Below, in pieces: positions 41,116-49,512 of a stretch of 59,014 nt of DNA. The notes below the pieces were generated by a model that was not told the origin of the DNA, ran no database searches, and saw nothing but the letters and a program-made list of their open reading frames with translations. The stretch covers positions 1 to 59,014 of the forward strand of contig JACIWU010000009.1 in the NCBI GenBank assembly GCA_014360805.1, given 5' to 3'. How positions within the stretch are numbered: position 1 is the first letter of the stretch; every line of letters begins with the position of its first letter. This stretch comes from Chloroflexota bacterium. Its GTDB lineage: Bacteria; Chloroflexota; Anaerolineae; DTLA01. Both the position numbers and the translations under genes were made by a program.

Positions 41116-42243
41116 ATGCCGGTCTATTCATTTACACCCGCGGACGTGGAACCCCTCTTGGAAGGCTTGGCCATCCTGGGCACGGGCGGCGGAGGCTCCC
41201 CCGAATGGGGCAAGGCTATCATGCAGAATGACTTCGCCCACAATCGGCACCCCCAGATTATCCCCCTGGAAGAAATCGCCGACGACGCAACCGTGGTCTC
41301 GGGCGGCATCATGGGGTCGGTCAAGAAACTGGAAGAGTTTGGCACCGACGCCATCATGGCCCACTGGGAGGAGCGATTTGAACTGGAAGCCGTAACCCGC
41401 GTGATGGAGGGCATCCTGGGCCGCAAGATAGACCACATGGTTCCGTTTGAGGTGGGCGGGCTGAACACGCCGGTGGTGCTGTCGTTGGGGGCGCGCTTGG
41501 GCATCCCCATCATTGACGGCGACGCCCTGGGCCGGTCCGCGCCGGAGACCCAGATGACCAGTTTCATCGGCCATGGCGTCTCGCTTACGCCGATGCCGCT
41601 CATAGACTACTACGGCAACGTGGTGATTGTCCAGAGCGCGGTCAGTCCCACGTACCCCGATCAACTGGGCCGATGGGTTGTGAGCAATGGCGGCGGGCTG
41701 GGCGCCAACAACCACTACCCGATGACCGGGCGCCAGGCGAAGCAGGCGGTGGTCCCCGGAACCATCAGCAAAGCGCTGCACCTGGGCCGCGCCGTGCAAG
41801 CCGCGCGGCGACTGGGTGGCGACCCGATTTCGGTGATCGCCGCCGAGATGAAGGGAAAACGCCTCTTCACCGGTCGGATTCTCAGGCTGGACGAAGAGGA
41901 GAGACTGGGCTTCTATTTCACGACGGCCACCATTCAGGGTGAAGGGGCGCACCGAGGCCAGACGGCGCGGCTCGTGATCAAGAACGAGACCATGCTCCTG
42001 GAGATTGACGGCAAGGTGCGGGCCATGTTCCCCGACCTGGTGCTGCTCCTTGACCCTACCACGGGCCGTGGGCTGATGAGCGTGGAACTGAAGGCAGGGA
42101 CGGAGGTGGCGCTGGTGGGTGCGCCTTGCCATGAGCGCCTGCGCGAAGCCGTGCGCACGGACGTCGGAGCACAAGCCTTCAGCCCCGAACGGTACGGTCG
42201 CCCTGACTTGACCTATCGTCCCTTGGAGGAGTTGGCGGGATGA
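41116..42243 (+). CDS. DUF917-family protein (hydantoinase/oxoprolinase-associated)
   Basis: A 375-aa DUF917 protein. It begins FTPADVEPLLEGLAILGTGGGGSPEWG, with the Gly-rich motif typical of the family, followed by VVSGGIMGSVKK and GRSAPETQMTSFIGHG. DUF917 proteins are related to accessory parts of hydantoinases and acetone-carboxylase-type enzymes, but no catalytic partner (HyuA/HyuB) is next to it. The start ATG 41116 has GGAGG 6 bases upstream. Its stop overlaps the next start (ATGA). It is the first gene of operon C, placed ahead of a URO-D-family protein. Confidence 0.84.
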   Translation: MPVYSFTPADVEPLLEGLAILGTGGGGSPEWGKAIMQNDFAHNRHPQIIPLEEIADDATVVSGGIMGSVKKLEEFGTDAIMAHWEERFELEAVTRVMEGILGRKIDHMVPFEVGGLNTPVVLSLGARLGIPIIDGDALGRSAPETQMTSFIGHGVSLTPMPLIDYYGNVVIVQSAVSPTYPDQLGRWVVSNGGGLGANNHYPMTGRQAKQAVVPGTISKALHLGRAVQAARRLGGDPISVIAAEMKGKRLFTGRILRLDEEERLGFYFTTATIQGEGAHRGQTARLVIKNETMLLEIDGKVRAMFPDLVLLLDPTTGRGLMSVELKAGTEVALVGAPCHERLREAVRTDVGAQAFSPERYGRPDLTYRPLEELAG

Positions 42244-43388
42244 ACAGCCGGGAACGTGTCCTTGCGGCGCTGGCGCACCGCGAACCCGACCGCGTGCCGG
42301 TGGATTTCGGCAGCACGTGGATCACCACCATCACGATCCCGAAGTACGAAGAACTCAAGCGGCATCTGGGCATAGATAGCCCCACGGTCGTCATGGAGCG
42401 GTCCCAGCAGGTGTGCATGGTGGACGAACGCATTCTGGACATCTTCCATGTGGACACCGTTGGCGTTTTCTACGGCCCGCCCGAGTTGGAACGCAATCAG
42501 TTCGTGGAACTGGGCGAAAACGTTTACCGCGATTCTTGGGGCATCACCTGGCACAAGCCGCCGACATCCCACTACTTTGACATGCTCAAGCCCCCGTTGG
42601 GCGGCGAGATCACGATCCACGACGTGCTGAATCATCCATGGCCCGACCCGCACGACCCGGGCTACACCCGCGGACTTCGCGAGCGCGTCCGCAAACAGCG
42701 CGAGTCCACGGATCGGGCGTTGGTGCTCAACCTGTCCATCTGGGTGCTGCAGTGTAGCCAATTCGTGCGCGGGTTTGAGGATTGGTTTGTGGACCTGATC
42801 GCCCAACCTCGGTTGATGGAGGCGATTTTTGACGCCATCACCGAGTCGCTGCTCGGCGTGGTGGAGGATGTTCTGGACGAGGTGGGCGATTTGGTGGATG
42901 TGGTCTCGGTGTCCGACGACATGGGGCATCAGGACAGGACCTGCATCCGGCCCGAACTGTACCGCAAACTCATCAAGCCCCGACATGCGCGGCTGATGGA
43001 GGCCATCAAGTCGCGGACGCGGGCGCCCGTCATGTGGCACACCTGCGGGTCGGTGTACGACCTGCTGGACGACCTGATTGACATGGGCGTGGACGCCCTG
43101 AATCCGGTGCAGACCGACGCCGCCAAGATGGAGCCCGAACGGCTCAAGCGGGATTACGGCGACCGCCTGACGTTCTGGGGCGGCATAGATGCGATTCGCG
43201 TCCTGCCCTTCGGCACGCCGCAGGATGTGGAAGACGAAGTGAAGCGCAAGATTCGGGTGTTCGCGCCCGGCGGGGGCTACATCCTCAATTCCGTTCACAA
43301 CATTCAGCCCAACGTGCCCCTGGAAAACCTGTTTGCCATGTTTGAGGCCGCGCAGAAGCACGGTCGCTACCCTATCGCGGAGGGATGA
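42240..43388 (+). CDS. Uroporphyrinogen decarboxylase-family (URO-D) protein, likely methyltransferase-like, copy 1
   Basis: A 382-aa TIM-barrel protein of the URO-D superfamily. Motifs include REPDRVPVDFGSTW near the start, DDMGHQDRTCIRPELYRKLIKP (about 225-246), the metal-type motif WHTCGSV (around 260) and VDALNPVQ. The HxC motif occurs in the methylcobamide:CoM methyltransferases of this superfamily but not in haem-biosynthetic HemE, so a cobalamin- or metal-dependent transfer or demethylation is more likely than decarboxylation. No corrinoid protein is nearby. Overlaps its neighbours by 4 bases at both ends. Confidence 0.84.
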   Translation: MNSRERVLAALAHREPDRVPVDFGSTWITTITIPKYEELKRHLGIDSPTVVMERSQQVCMVDERILDIFHVDTVGVFYGPPELERNQFVELGENVYRDSWGITWHKPPTSHYFDMLKPPLGGEITIHDVLNHPWPDPHDPGYTRGLRERVRKQRESTDRALVLNLSIWVLQCSQFVRGFEDWFVDLIAQPRLMEAIFDAITESLLGVVEDVLDEVGDLVDVVSVSDDMGHQDRTCIRPELYRKLIKPRHARLMEAIKSRTRAPVMWHTCGSVYDLLDDLIDMGVDALNPVQTDAAKMEPERLKRDYGDRLTFWGGIDAIRVLPFGTPQDVEDEVKRKIRVFAPGGGYILNSVHNIQPNVPLENLFAMFEAAQKHGRYPIAEG

Positions 43389-43393
43389 CTCGC

Positions 43394-44239
43394 ATGCAGA
43401 GCAAATCTGCGGAGAACGAACGGTACCATATCCGGGCGGTGCTCCGCGCGCTGGATGTCCTGGAGGCCTTCTCTACGGACGAGCCCGCGTTGTCGCTGAT
43501 GGAGGTGAGCGACCGAATCGGGCTGAACCCAAGTACCACGTTCCGGCTCCTGGCGACGCTGGAGAGTCGGGGCTACGTGGAGCAGGATGAGGCCACGGGG
43601 CGGTATCGGGTCGGCGTCAGCATCCTGAAGCCCACCAGCACGTTCTTGGCTCACCTCAACGTCCGCGAGCGCGTGTACCCGTTCCTGGTGGAATTGCGCG
43701 ACGCCAGCCGCGAGACGGTCCACCTGACAGTGTTGGATCCGCGCATGATGGAGGTCATCTATCTGGAGAAACTAGAGGGACTTCAGCCCATCGGCCTCAT
43801 GAGTTCGCGGGTAGGCGGGAGGTCGCCGGCCTACTGCACGGCCGTTGGCAAGGCTCTGCTGGCCTATCAGGATCCGGGCATCGTCCGCGGGTTCTTCTCC
43901 AAGAACGGCATGAGGCGCTTCACCGCCAACACCATCACGACGGTGGACGCGCTGATGGAGGAATTGGAGCGCGTGCGGGAGCGCGGGTATGCGCTGGACA
44001 ACGCCGAGCACGAGGAAGATGTGATGTGCGTCGCCATCCCACTTTGGAATCATCTGGGCACGGTGGTGGCTGCCATCAGCGTCTCGGGGCCGGTGGAGCG
44101 GATAACCCGTGCCATTCGCGAGGATGGGCTGGTGGAGCGGGTCCTGTCGGTGGGCAAGCGGGTCAGTCGGCAACTGGGAGCCTTGCCGTCGGGCGAAGCA
44201 ATGCCCGGCAGGCAGGGCGTGCCCTACAGGGCAGTGTGA
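43394..44239 (+). CDS. IclR-family transcriptional regulator
   Basis: A 281-aa regulator. The N-terminal helix-turn-helix has AVLRALDVLEAFSTDEPALSLMEVSDRIGLNPSTTFRLL; the C-terminal effector domain has the usual VGGRSPAYCTAVGKALLAY block and ending VAAISVSGPVERIT. IclR proteins commonly control uptake and breakdown of sugar acids such as KDG, which fits the KDG kinase and KDPG aldolase genes directly downstream. ATG 43394 is preferred: GGAGG is 10 bases upstream, whereas the ATG at 43385 is too close to it. It probably autoregulates the operon C promoter. Confidence 0.92.
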   Translation: MQSKSAENERYHIRAVLRALDVLEAFSTDEPALSLMEVSDRIGLNPSTTFRLLATLESRGYVEQDEATGRYRVGVSILKPTSTFLAHLNVRERVYPFLVELRDASRETVHLTVLDPRMMEVIYLEKLEGLQPIGLMSSRVGGRSPAYCTAVGKALLAYQDPGIVRGFFSKNGMRRFTANTITTVDALMEELERVRERGYALDNAEHEEDVMCVAIPLWNHLGTVVAAISVSGPVERITRAIREDGLVERVLSVGKRVSRQLGALPSGEAMPGRQGVPYRAV

Positions 44240-44270
44240 GCAACCATTCTTCAGCGGAGGCATCGTTGCC

Positions 44271-45254
44271 ATGGACGTCGTTACCTTTGGAGAGACCATG
44301 ATTCGTTTGGCGGCGCCGGGGTTCCAGCGCCTGGAGCAGGTTACTTCGCTGGCCGTAACGGTGGGCGGCGCAGAACTCAACGTGGCCACAGGCGTAGCGC
44401 GGCTCGGATTGAAGAGCGCGTGGGTCAGCCGCCTGCCCGACAACCCCCTGGGGCGCATGGCCCGCAACAAGGCCAACGAGTTCGGCGTGGACACGTCGCA
44501 CATCGTCTGGACTTCTGAGGACCGCATGGGGCTGTACTTTGTGGAATACGGGGCCGCGCCCAGGGCCAGTTCGGTGCTGTACGACCGCGAAGGCTCGGCC
44601 ATAAGCCGCATCCGGCCGGGCGAGGTGAAGTGGGACGAAGTGCTGCGCGGCGCCCACCTGTTCCACACCACCGGCATCACGCCCGCCCTGAGCGATTCGG
44701 CAGCCGCGGTGGTGGCCGAGGCGATGGAAGCGGCAAAGCGGCATGGCTGTCTGGTGAGTTACGACCTCAACTACCGCGCCAAACTGTGGAGCACGCAGAA
44801 GGCGCGGCAGGTGCAGGAGCCACTCATGCAGATGGTGGACATCCTCTCCACAACCGAGGAAGACACCGAGAAAGTCTTCGGCGTCAAGGCCGATTCCTAT
44901 GTAGATGTGGCGCGCAAACTGATTGATCGCTTCGGGTTCAAGGTGGTTACCATCACCCTGCGGGAAACGCCCTCGGTGTGGCGCAACACCTGGACGGCCA
45001 TTGCGGTGGACCGCGAGGGCAACGTGTACGACGACCGGGTGTACGACGTGGAGGTGGTGGACCGGGTGGGCGGCGGCGACGCCTATACCGCGGGCTTCTT
45101 GTATGGGTATCTGACGCAGGGCGTGGCGGCAGGCGTGCTGTACGGCAATGCCTTCTCGGTGTTGAAACAAACGTCGTGGGGAGATTTCAACTGGGCCACA
45201 CTGGCCGAGGTGGAGGCGCTTCTGAAAGGCGCGGGGCTGCGCATCGTTCGCTAG
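44271..45254 (+). CDS. kdgK: 2-keto-3-deoxygluconate kinase (PfkB-family sugar kinase)
   Basis: A 327-aa ribokinase-family kinase. It begins MDVVTFGETMIRLAAPG, like KdgK, and has the N-terminal GGAELNVATGVARLG and the C-terminal catalytic DRVGGGDAYTAGF with the base Asp. It should phosphorylate 2-keto-3-deoxygluconate to KDPG. The next gene is the matching aldolase, which supports the substrate. Fructokinase or tagatose kinase activity cannot be excluded from sequence alone. ATG 44271 has GGAGG 10 bases upstream. Confidence 0.88.
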   Translation: MDVVTFGETMIRLAAPGFQRLEQVTSLAVTVGGAELNVATGVARLGLKSAWVSRLPDNPLGRMARNKANEFGVDTSHIVWTSEDRMGLYFVEYGAAPRASSVLYDREGSAISRIRPGEVKWDEVLRGAHLFHTTGITPALSDSAAAVVAEAMEAAKRHGCLVSYDLNYRAKLWSTQKARQVQEPLMQMVDILSTTEEDTEKVFGVKADSYVDVARKLIDRFGFKVVTITLRETPSVWRNTWTAIAVDREGNVYDDRVYDVEVVDRVGGGDAYTAGFLYGYLTQGVAAGVLYGNAFSVLKQTSWGDFNWATLAEVEALLKGAGLRIVR

Positions 45255-45265
45255 GAGGTTCTCGC

Positions 45266-45922
45266 ATGTTCAAGCAGGATGTCATCGCCCGAATTCTGCG
45301 CACGGGGGTCATCGCCATCGTGCGCCTGGACAGCGCCGAATCGCTGCAAAAGGTCGCGGATGCCATCCTTGAGGGCGGAGTGGACATCATTGAGTTCACC
45401 ATGACGACACCCGGCGCGCTGGACATTCTGGAATCCGCGACGGCGAAATTCGGCGACAGGGTCATCCTTGGCGCGGGCACCGTGTTGGATCCGGAGTCGG
45501 CGCGCGCGGCCGTGCTGGCGGGGGCCCGATTTGTCGTCTCGCCCAACCTTAATCCCCGGACGGTGGGACTGTGCCATCGCTATGGCGTCGTGGCGGTGCC
45601 CGGCGTGTTGACGCCGACCGAGATTGTCGCCGCGATGGAGGCTGGGGCCGACCTCATCAAGGTGTTTCCGGCGTCGCTGGGCGGGCCGGAGTACATCAAG
45701 GCGGTACGAGCGCCTTTGCCGCAGGCCCCGCTTGTGCCCACTGGCGGCGTGGAGGTGGAGAACGCAGGCGACTACATCAAGGCCGGCGCGGTAGCCGTGG
45801 CCGTGGGGGGGAGCCTGGTGAACAAGAAGTGGGTCGCCGCGGGCGAGTTTGCCAAAATGACCGAGACGGCGCGCCGCTTGATGGAGACCGTGCAGGCTGC
45901 ACGGGCGGGAGCAGAGGCATGA
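45266..45922 (+). CDS. eda: KDPG/KHG aldolase
   Basis: A 218-aa class I aldolase of the Entner-Doudoroff pathway that splits KDPG into pyruvate and glyceraldehyde-3-phosphate. Motifs are TGVIAIVRLDSAE, IEFTMTTPGALD, LGAGTVLDPESA, and the Schiff-base Lys in LIKVFPAS; PTGGVEVEN ends the phosphate site. The size is normal. TAGGAGG precedes ATG 45266. It overlaps the next gene by 4 bases (ATGA), so kdgK-eda-flavoprotein are made together. Confidence 0.93.
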   Translation: MFKQDVIARILRTGVIAIVRLDSAESLQKVADAILEGGVDIIEFTMTTPGALDILESATAKFGDRVILGAGTVLDPESARAAVLAGARFVVSPNLNPRTVGLCHRYGVVAVPGVLTPTEIVAAMEAGADLIKVFPASLGGPEYIKAVRAPLPQAPLVPTGGVEVENAGDYIKAGAVAVAVGGSLVNKKWVAAGEFAKMTETARRLMETVQAARAGAEA

Positions 45923-46668
45923 AGCCGCTGTCGCTCTTGGGCATATGCGGGAGTCCGCGTCGCACCGGCAACAGCCGATACCTACTGGAACTGGCGGTGG
46001 AGGAGGCGCAGAAGGCGGCTGGCGACCGAATGCAGGTTGAGGTGGTCAGCCTGGCCGGCTTGAAGATCGGCCCGTGCGTGTCGTGCTATACGTGCGGCAA
46101 GCGCAACGGCGAATGCTCCATCAAGGACGATTTCGCCGCTCTGCGGGACAAGTGGGCCGCCGCCGATGCCATCATCTACTCCATCCCGGTGTACCATCTG
46201 GGAATTCCGGGGCAACTCAAGTGCTTCATAGACCGCCTGGGCAACAGTCTGTGGAGTTACTACGGTGGGGTGGTGGCCAAGAGCCTGCGGGTCATCGGGA
46301 TCATCGTCCAGGGCGCGCACATCTTTGCGGGCCAGGAGCAGGCAGCCACGCAACTCATCCACCACGCCCTGGTCATGGGTGGGATTCCGGTTACGGGAGA
46401 CCCCTGGGAGTCGTACATCTCGGCGGCAGGGTGGACGCGCTGCGGCGACGGCAAGAACTCGCTGCGCGAGTTGGTGGCGCGAGGGGATGAGGATGCGCTG
46501 GTAACCGTGCGCGCGACTCAGAGCCTGGGCAGGCGCGTGGCGCAGATCGCCCTGTTGGTGCGCGCTGGCGGGCAGGCCCTGTACCCCGAACTGGCCGAAG
46601 ACGGCGGGTATAGCATCTTTCTGGAGCGGCTGGAGAGGCCGGCAGATCACGCGCAGGGAAAGGAGTAG
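45919..46668 (+). CDS. Iron-sulfur flavoprotein (NADPH-dependent FMN reductase fold, Isf-like)
   Basis: A 249-aa flavodoxin-like protein. The FMN-phosphate loop is GICGSPRRTGNSR (8-20). A compact Cys motif, CVSCYTCGKRNGEC (C-x2-C-x2-C-x6-C), matches that of iron-sulfur flavoproteins, which carry a [4Fe-4S] cluster and FMN and pass electrons singly between ferredoxin and other acceptors. It lies directly before a 16-Cys ferredoxin and AOR, so it is likely the electron exit of that oxidoreductase. The final acceptor is unknown. Confidence 0.85.
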   Translation: MKPLSLLGICGSPRRTGNSRYLLELAVEEAQKAAGDRMQVEVVSLAGLKIGPCVSCYTCGKRNGECSIKDDFAALRDKWAAADAIIYSIPVYHLGIPGQLKCFIDRLGNSLWSYYGGVVAKSLRVIGIIVQGAHIFAGQEQAATQLIHHALVMGGIPVTGDPWESYISAAGWTRCGDGKNSLRELVARGDEDALVTVRATQSLGRRVAQIALLVRAGGQALYPELAEDGGYSIFLERLERPADHAQGKE

Positions 46669-46674
46669 GCAACT

Positions 46675-47163
46675 ATGGACGAGGCGCATATCGTGAACAT
46701 CCACATCAACGCGGCCAAATGCACCGCCTGCAAGGCGTGCGAACTGGCCTGCTCGTTTACAAAGGAGGGTGTTTTCTCCCCCAGACTCTCGCGCATTCGC
46801 GTGATGCAATTGCACGATGTGGGCATGAACGTGCCGGTGGTGTGCGTCAACTGCGCCGACGCGCCGTGCATCGCCGCATGTCCGACGGGAGCCGTGCGCA
46901 GGGATGCGTCGGTGCCCGTGGTGCGCATTGACGAGGAAGAATGCATCGGGTGCGGGGATTGCGTGCGTGCGTGCCCGTTTGGAGCCGCCGACATGAACGA
47001 GGAGCGCGGCGTGGCGATAATGTGCGATCTTTGCGATGGCAGCCCTGTCTGCGTGGATCACTGCATCTACGGGGCGCTGTCTTTCGGCGAGGCCATGCCA
47101 ACCGCGCAGGTGAAGCGCCTGGCGCACGCGCACACAGTTGCGGCGCAGTACCGTGGCCGATAG
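46675..47163 (+). CDS. Four-cluster [4Fe-4S] ferredoxin-type electron-transfer subunit
   Basis: A 162-aa protein with 16 cluster Cys in four sets: CTACKACELAC, CVNCADAPCIAACP, CIGCGDCVRACP and CDLCDGSPVCVDHC. This is the DmsB/HycB-type layout, normally a subunit that passes electrons between a catalytic subunit and a partner. It is encoded between an iron-sulfur flavoprotein and AOR-2, which indicates a dedicated AOR electron carrier. The start ATG 46675 follows AAAGGAG. No membrane anchor is present. Confidence 0.9.
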   Translation: MDEAHIVNIHINAAKCTACKACELACSFTKEGVFSPRLSRIRVMQLHDVGMNVPVVCVNCADAPCIAACPTGAVRRDASVPVVRIDEEECIGCGDCVRACPFGAADMNEERGVAIMCDLCDGSPVCVDHCIYGALSFGEAMPTAQVKRLAHAHTVAAQYRGR

Positions 47164-47173
47164 GAGGGGAGAA

Positions 47174-49087
47174 ATGCTTCGCGACATCGCCAAACAGCGG
47201 CTTCTGCATGTGGATTTGTCCAAGCGCGCCACCTGGGTGGAGGACGTTCCGCTGGAGGATCTCCAGAAGTACCTGGGCGGGCGCGGCCTGGCGGCCAAAT
47301 GGCTGTACGAGCAGGTGCCTGCCGGAGCCGACTCGCTGGGGCCTGAGAACGTCATCATCTTCAGCACCGGCACACTGACGGGTACCAGCGCCCCTTCGTC
47401 GGGCCGCTCGTCCATCACGACGAAAAGCCCGGCCACCGGTCTTTACCTGAAGGTTAGCGTGGGCGGCCACCTGGGCGCCGCCATCAAGTATGCCGGCTAC
47501 GACTACCTGATGATTCACGGCGTGGCGTCCAGGCCGGTGTACCTGTGGATTGACGATGGGAAGGTGGAACTGCGCTCGGCAGAGCATCTGTGGGGCAAAG
47601 GGACCCGCGAGGTGGATGACCTCATCAAGGAGGAAATCGGCGACCCCACGATTCAGACCGGCATCATCGGCCCCGCCGCCGAGAATAAGGTGAAGTTCGC
47701 CTGCTTCATGGTCTCGCGCTACAACTCGGCTTCCCGCGGCGGCATCGGCGCCGTGTTCGGCAGCAAGAACCTGAAGGCCATCGCCGCCAGGGGCACGGGT
47801 GGCCTGCGGCCCGCCAGGGGCAAGGAGTTCTTCGCCCTGGCGCGGAAGGTGCGCGGGGCGCTCGCGGCCGATGCCGGCTCGGAGAGCCTGTACAATTGGG
47901 GCACCGCCGGTTCCATCCCCGGCCTCAACGAGATGGGCATGCTGGCGGCTTACAACTTCAGCCGCGTTACCATTGAACACGGAGAGCGGCTGAGCGGCCA
48001 GTACCTGTTGAGCGAGGGGTACCTCATCGGCCGGGAGTCGTGCTTCGCGTGTTCCACTGCGTGCCATCGTTTCGTGAAGAGCCGCTCGCCGAAATGGGGC
48101 GACGTGCTGGATTCCGGCCCCGAACTGGAGACGGTGATGAGCCTGGGCGCCGAGTGTGGCATCACCGACATTGAGGCCGTGCTCAAAGCCAATCAACTGT
48201 GCAACGACCTGGGAATGGATACCATATCCACGGGCCACGTTATCTCCTGGGCCATGGAGACCTACGAGAAGGGCCTGATTTCACCGAAGCAGGCGGACGG
48301 GCTGGACTTGCGCTTTGGCAACGCCGAGGCGCAACTGGCCCTGATTCAGCGCATCGCCCGCCGCGAGGGGCTTCTGGGCGACCTGCTGGCCGAGGGGACG
48401 CGCGCGGCCGCGGAAGAAATCGGCGGGGATTCCTGGAAGTGGGCCATTCAGGCGAAGGGGCTGGAGCAGTCGGCGGTGGATACCCGCGCCGCCAAGAGTT
48501 ACGCCCTGGCCTTCGCCGTCAACCCGCGCGGCCCCGATCACCTCATGACGGAAACCTACGCGGAGTTTGGGTTCACCCAGGAATCGCGCGACGTCATCCG
48601 CAAGGTTACCGGCGATGAGAAGTACGCCGACCCCCGCCTGACCGAGAAGCGCGCCGAGATTGTCCTGTGGCACGAGCAGTGTTACGGGGCCAGTGAGGCG
48701 CTCGGGTTCTGCGTCTTCACGTCCACCGCGGCCTTCGCCGTGAATCCGGAGAACATGGCGCAGATGTTCAGCCTGGCCGTGGGCGTTCCCATGTCCGAGG
48801 AAGATTTGATGCTGGCGGCCCGCCGTATGGTTACCATTGAGAAATGCTTCAACGTGCGCGAGGGGGCGCGCCGTCAGGACGACCGCCTGCCCTGGCGCAT
48901 GATGAACGAGCCTGTGCCCGATGGGCCGAACAAGGGGATGATTACCGACGCCGCCATGCTGGAGAACTTGCTGGACCAGTACTACACGGCGCACGGCTGG
49001 GACCTGGAGACCAGCATCCCCCGACAAAGCACGCTGAAGTTCCTGGGGCTGGATTCGGTGTGCGTGGGCATTCCGCAGATTCCGTGA
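47174..49087 (+). CDS. Aldehyde ferredoxin oxidoreductase family, AOR-2
   Basis: A 637-aa tungsten/molybdopterin aldehyde oxidoreductase. GGRGLAAKWLYEQ (35-47), GTSAPSSGRSSITTKSPATG (about 70-89), the cluster ligands C290, C293 and C297 in SCFACSTACHRF, GMDTISTGH, and the last Cys in LGFCVFTS are present. It differs clearly from AOR-1 in the same window and has its own ferredoxin, flavoprotein and MoaD. Given KdgK and Eda upstream, glyceraldehyde or another sugar-derived aldehyde is a candidate substrate (inference). ATG 47174 has GGAGGGG 5 bases upstream. Confidence 0.93.
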   Translation: MLRDIAKQRLLHVDLSKRATWVEDVPLEDLQKYLGGRGLAAKWLYEQVPAGADSLGPENVIIFSTGTLTGTSAPSSGRSSITTKSPATGLYLKVSVGGHLGAAIKYAGYDYLMIHGVASRPVYLWIDDGKVELRSAEHLWGKGTREVDDLIKEEIGDPTIQTGIIGPAAENKVKFACFMVSRYNSASRGGIGAVFGSKNLKAIAARGTGGLRPARGKEFFALARKVRGALAADAGSESLYNWGTAGSIPGLNEMGMLAAYNFSRVTIEHGERLSGQYLLSEGYLIGRESCFACSTACHRFVKSRSPKWGDVLDSGPELETVMSLGAECGITDIEAVLKANQLCNDLGMDTISTGHVISWAMETYEKGLISPKQADGLDLRFGNAEAQLALIQRIARREGLLGDLLAEGTRAAAEEIGGDSWKWAIQAKGLEQSAVDTRAAKSYALAFAVNPRGPDHLMTETYAEFGFTQESRDVIRKVTGDEKYADPRLTEKRAEIVLWHEQCYGASEALGFCVFTSTAAFAVNPENMAQMFSLAVGVPMSEEDLMLAARRMVTIEKCFNVREGARRQDDRLPWRMMNEPVPDGPNKGMITDAAMLENLLDQYYTAHGWDLETSIPRQSTLKFLGLDSVCVGIPQIP

Positions 49088-49105
49088 TGCAGCGAGGGAT
49101 GCGAG

Positions 49106-49396
49106 ATGGCCAGGGAGCGCGTGGGCATACGGTTGCGATTGTTCGGGCTGAGCCACCCCCAGAGCGGCCGCATGGAAGAGGAACTCGTGGCGTACAGCGA
49201 GGGGGTGACGGTGGGACAGCTCTGGACCGACTTGCAGCGTCGGGCCGACCCGCGCGCCCCCCTGGCGAGCCTGCAAAGGGATATGGTGCTGGCGCTGGTG
49301 AACGGCGTTCCGGTGCAGCGGCTGGCGGAGGGATGGGATGCACCCTTGCAGGAGGGCGACACCGTAACGTTTATGGTGAAGGCATTCGGAGGATAG
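49106..49396 (+). CDS. MoaD/ThiS-family sulfur carrier
   Basis: A 96-aa ubiquitin-fold protein that ends in Gly-Gly (VKAFGG), the reactive C-terminus of MoaD-like sulfur carriers. MVLALVNGVPVQRLAEGWDAPLQEGDTVTFM is the typical second half. It supplies dithiolene sulfur for the pterin cofactor and is often found next to AOR genes. It follows AOR-2 by 18 bp and is likely dedicated to it. No moaE or moeB is in the window. Confidence 0.86.
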   Translation: MARERVGIRLRLFGLSHPQSGRMEEELVAYSEGVTVGQLWTDLQRRADPRAPLASLQRDMVLALVNGVPVQRLAEGWDAPLQEGDTVTFMVKAFGG

Positions 49397-49512
49397 ACGC
49401 TTCACTGTGCCACGACTGGCGACGAAGGGAGGTGAGACAACAACAGATGCTGGCGGGTTTTCAACAGCGTGGTTACCCAAATCTGTAAGTTTAGGAGCAA
49501 GGAGGAGTTTCC

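Noticed and set aside
46847-48238. 463-residue minus-strand frame opposite the ferredoxin and AOR-2
   Set aside because: Shadow of two strongly recognised genes on the other strand.
49425-49488. AAGGGAGGTGAG followed by a 13-codon mini-ORF (ATG 49447) before the binding-protein gene
   Set aside because: The Shine-Dalgarno-like sequence is about 14 bases from the ATG, which is too far, and the peptide has no attenuation-like codon run. A leader peptide is possible but unsupported.
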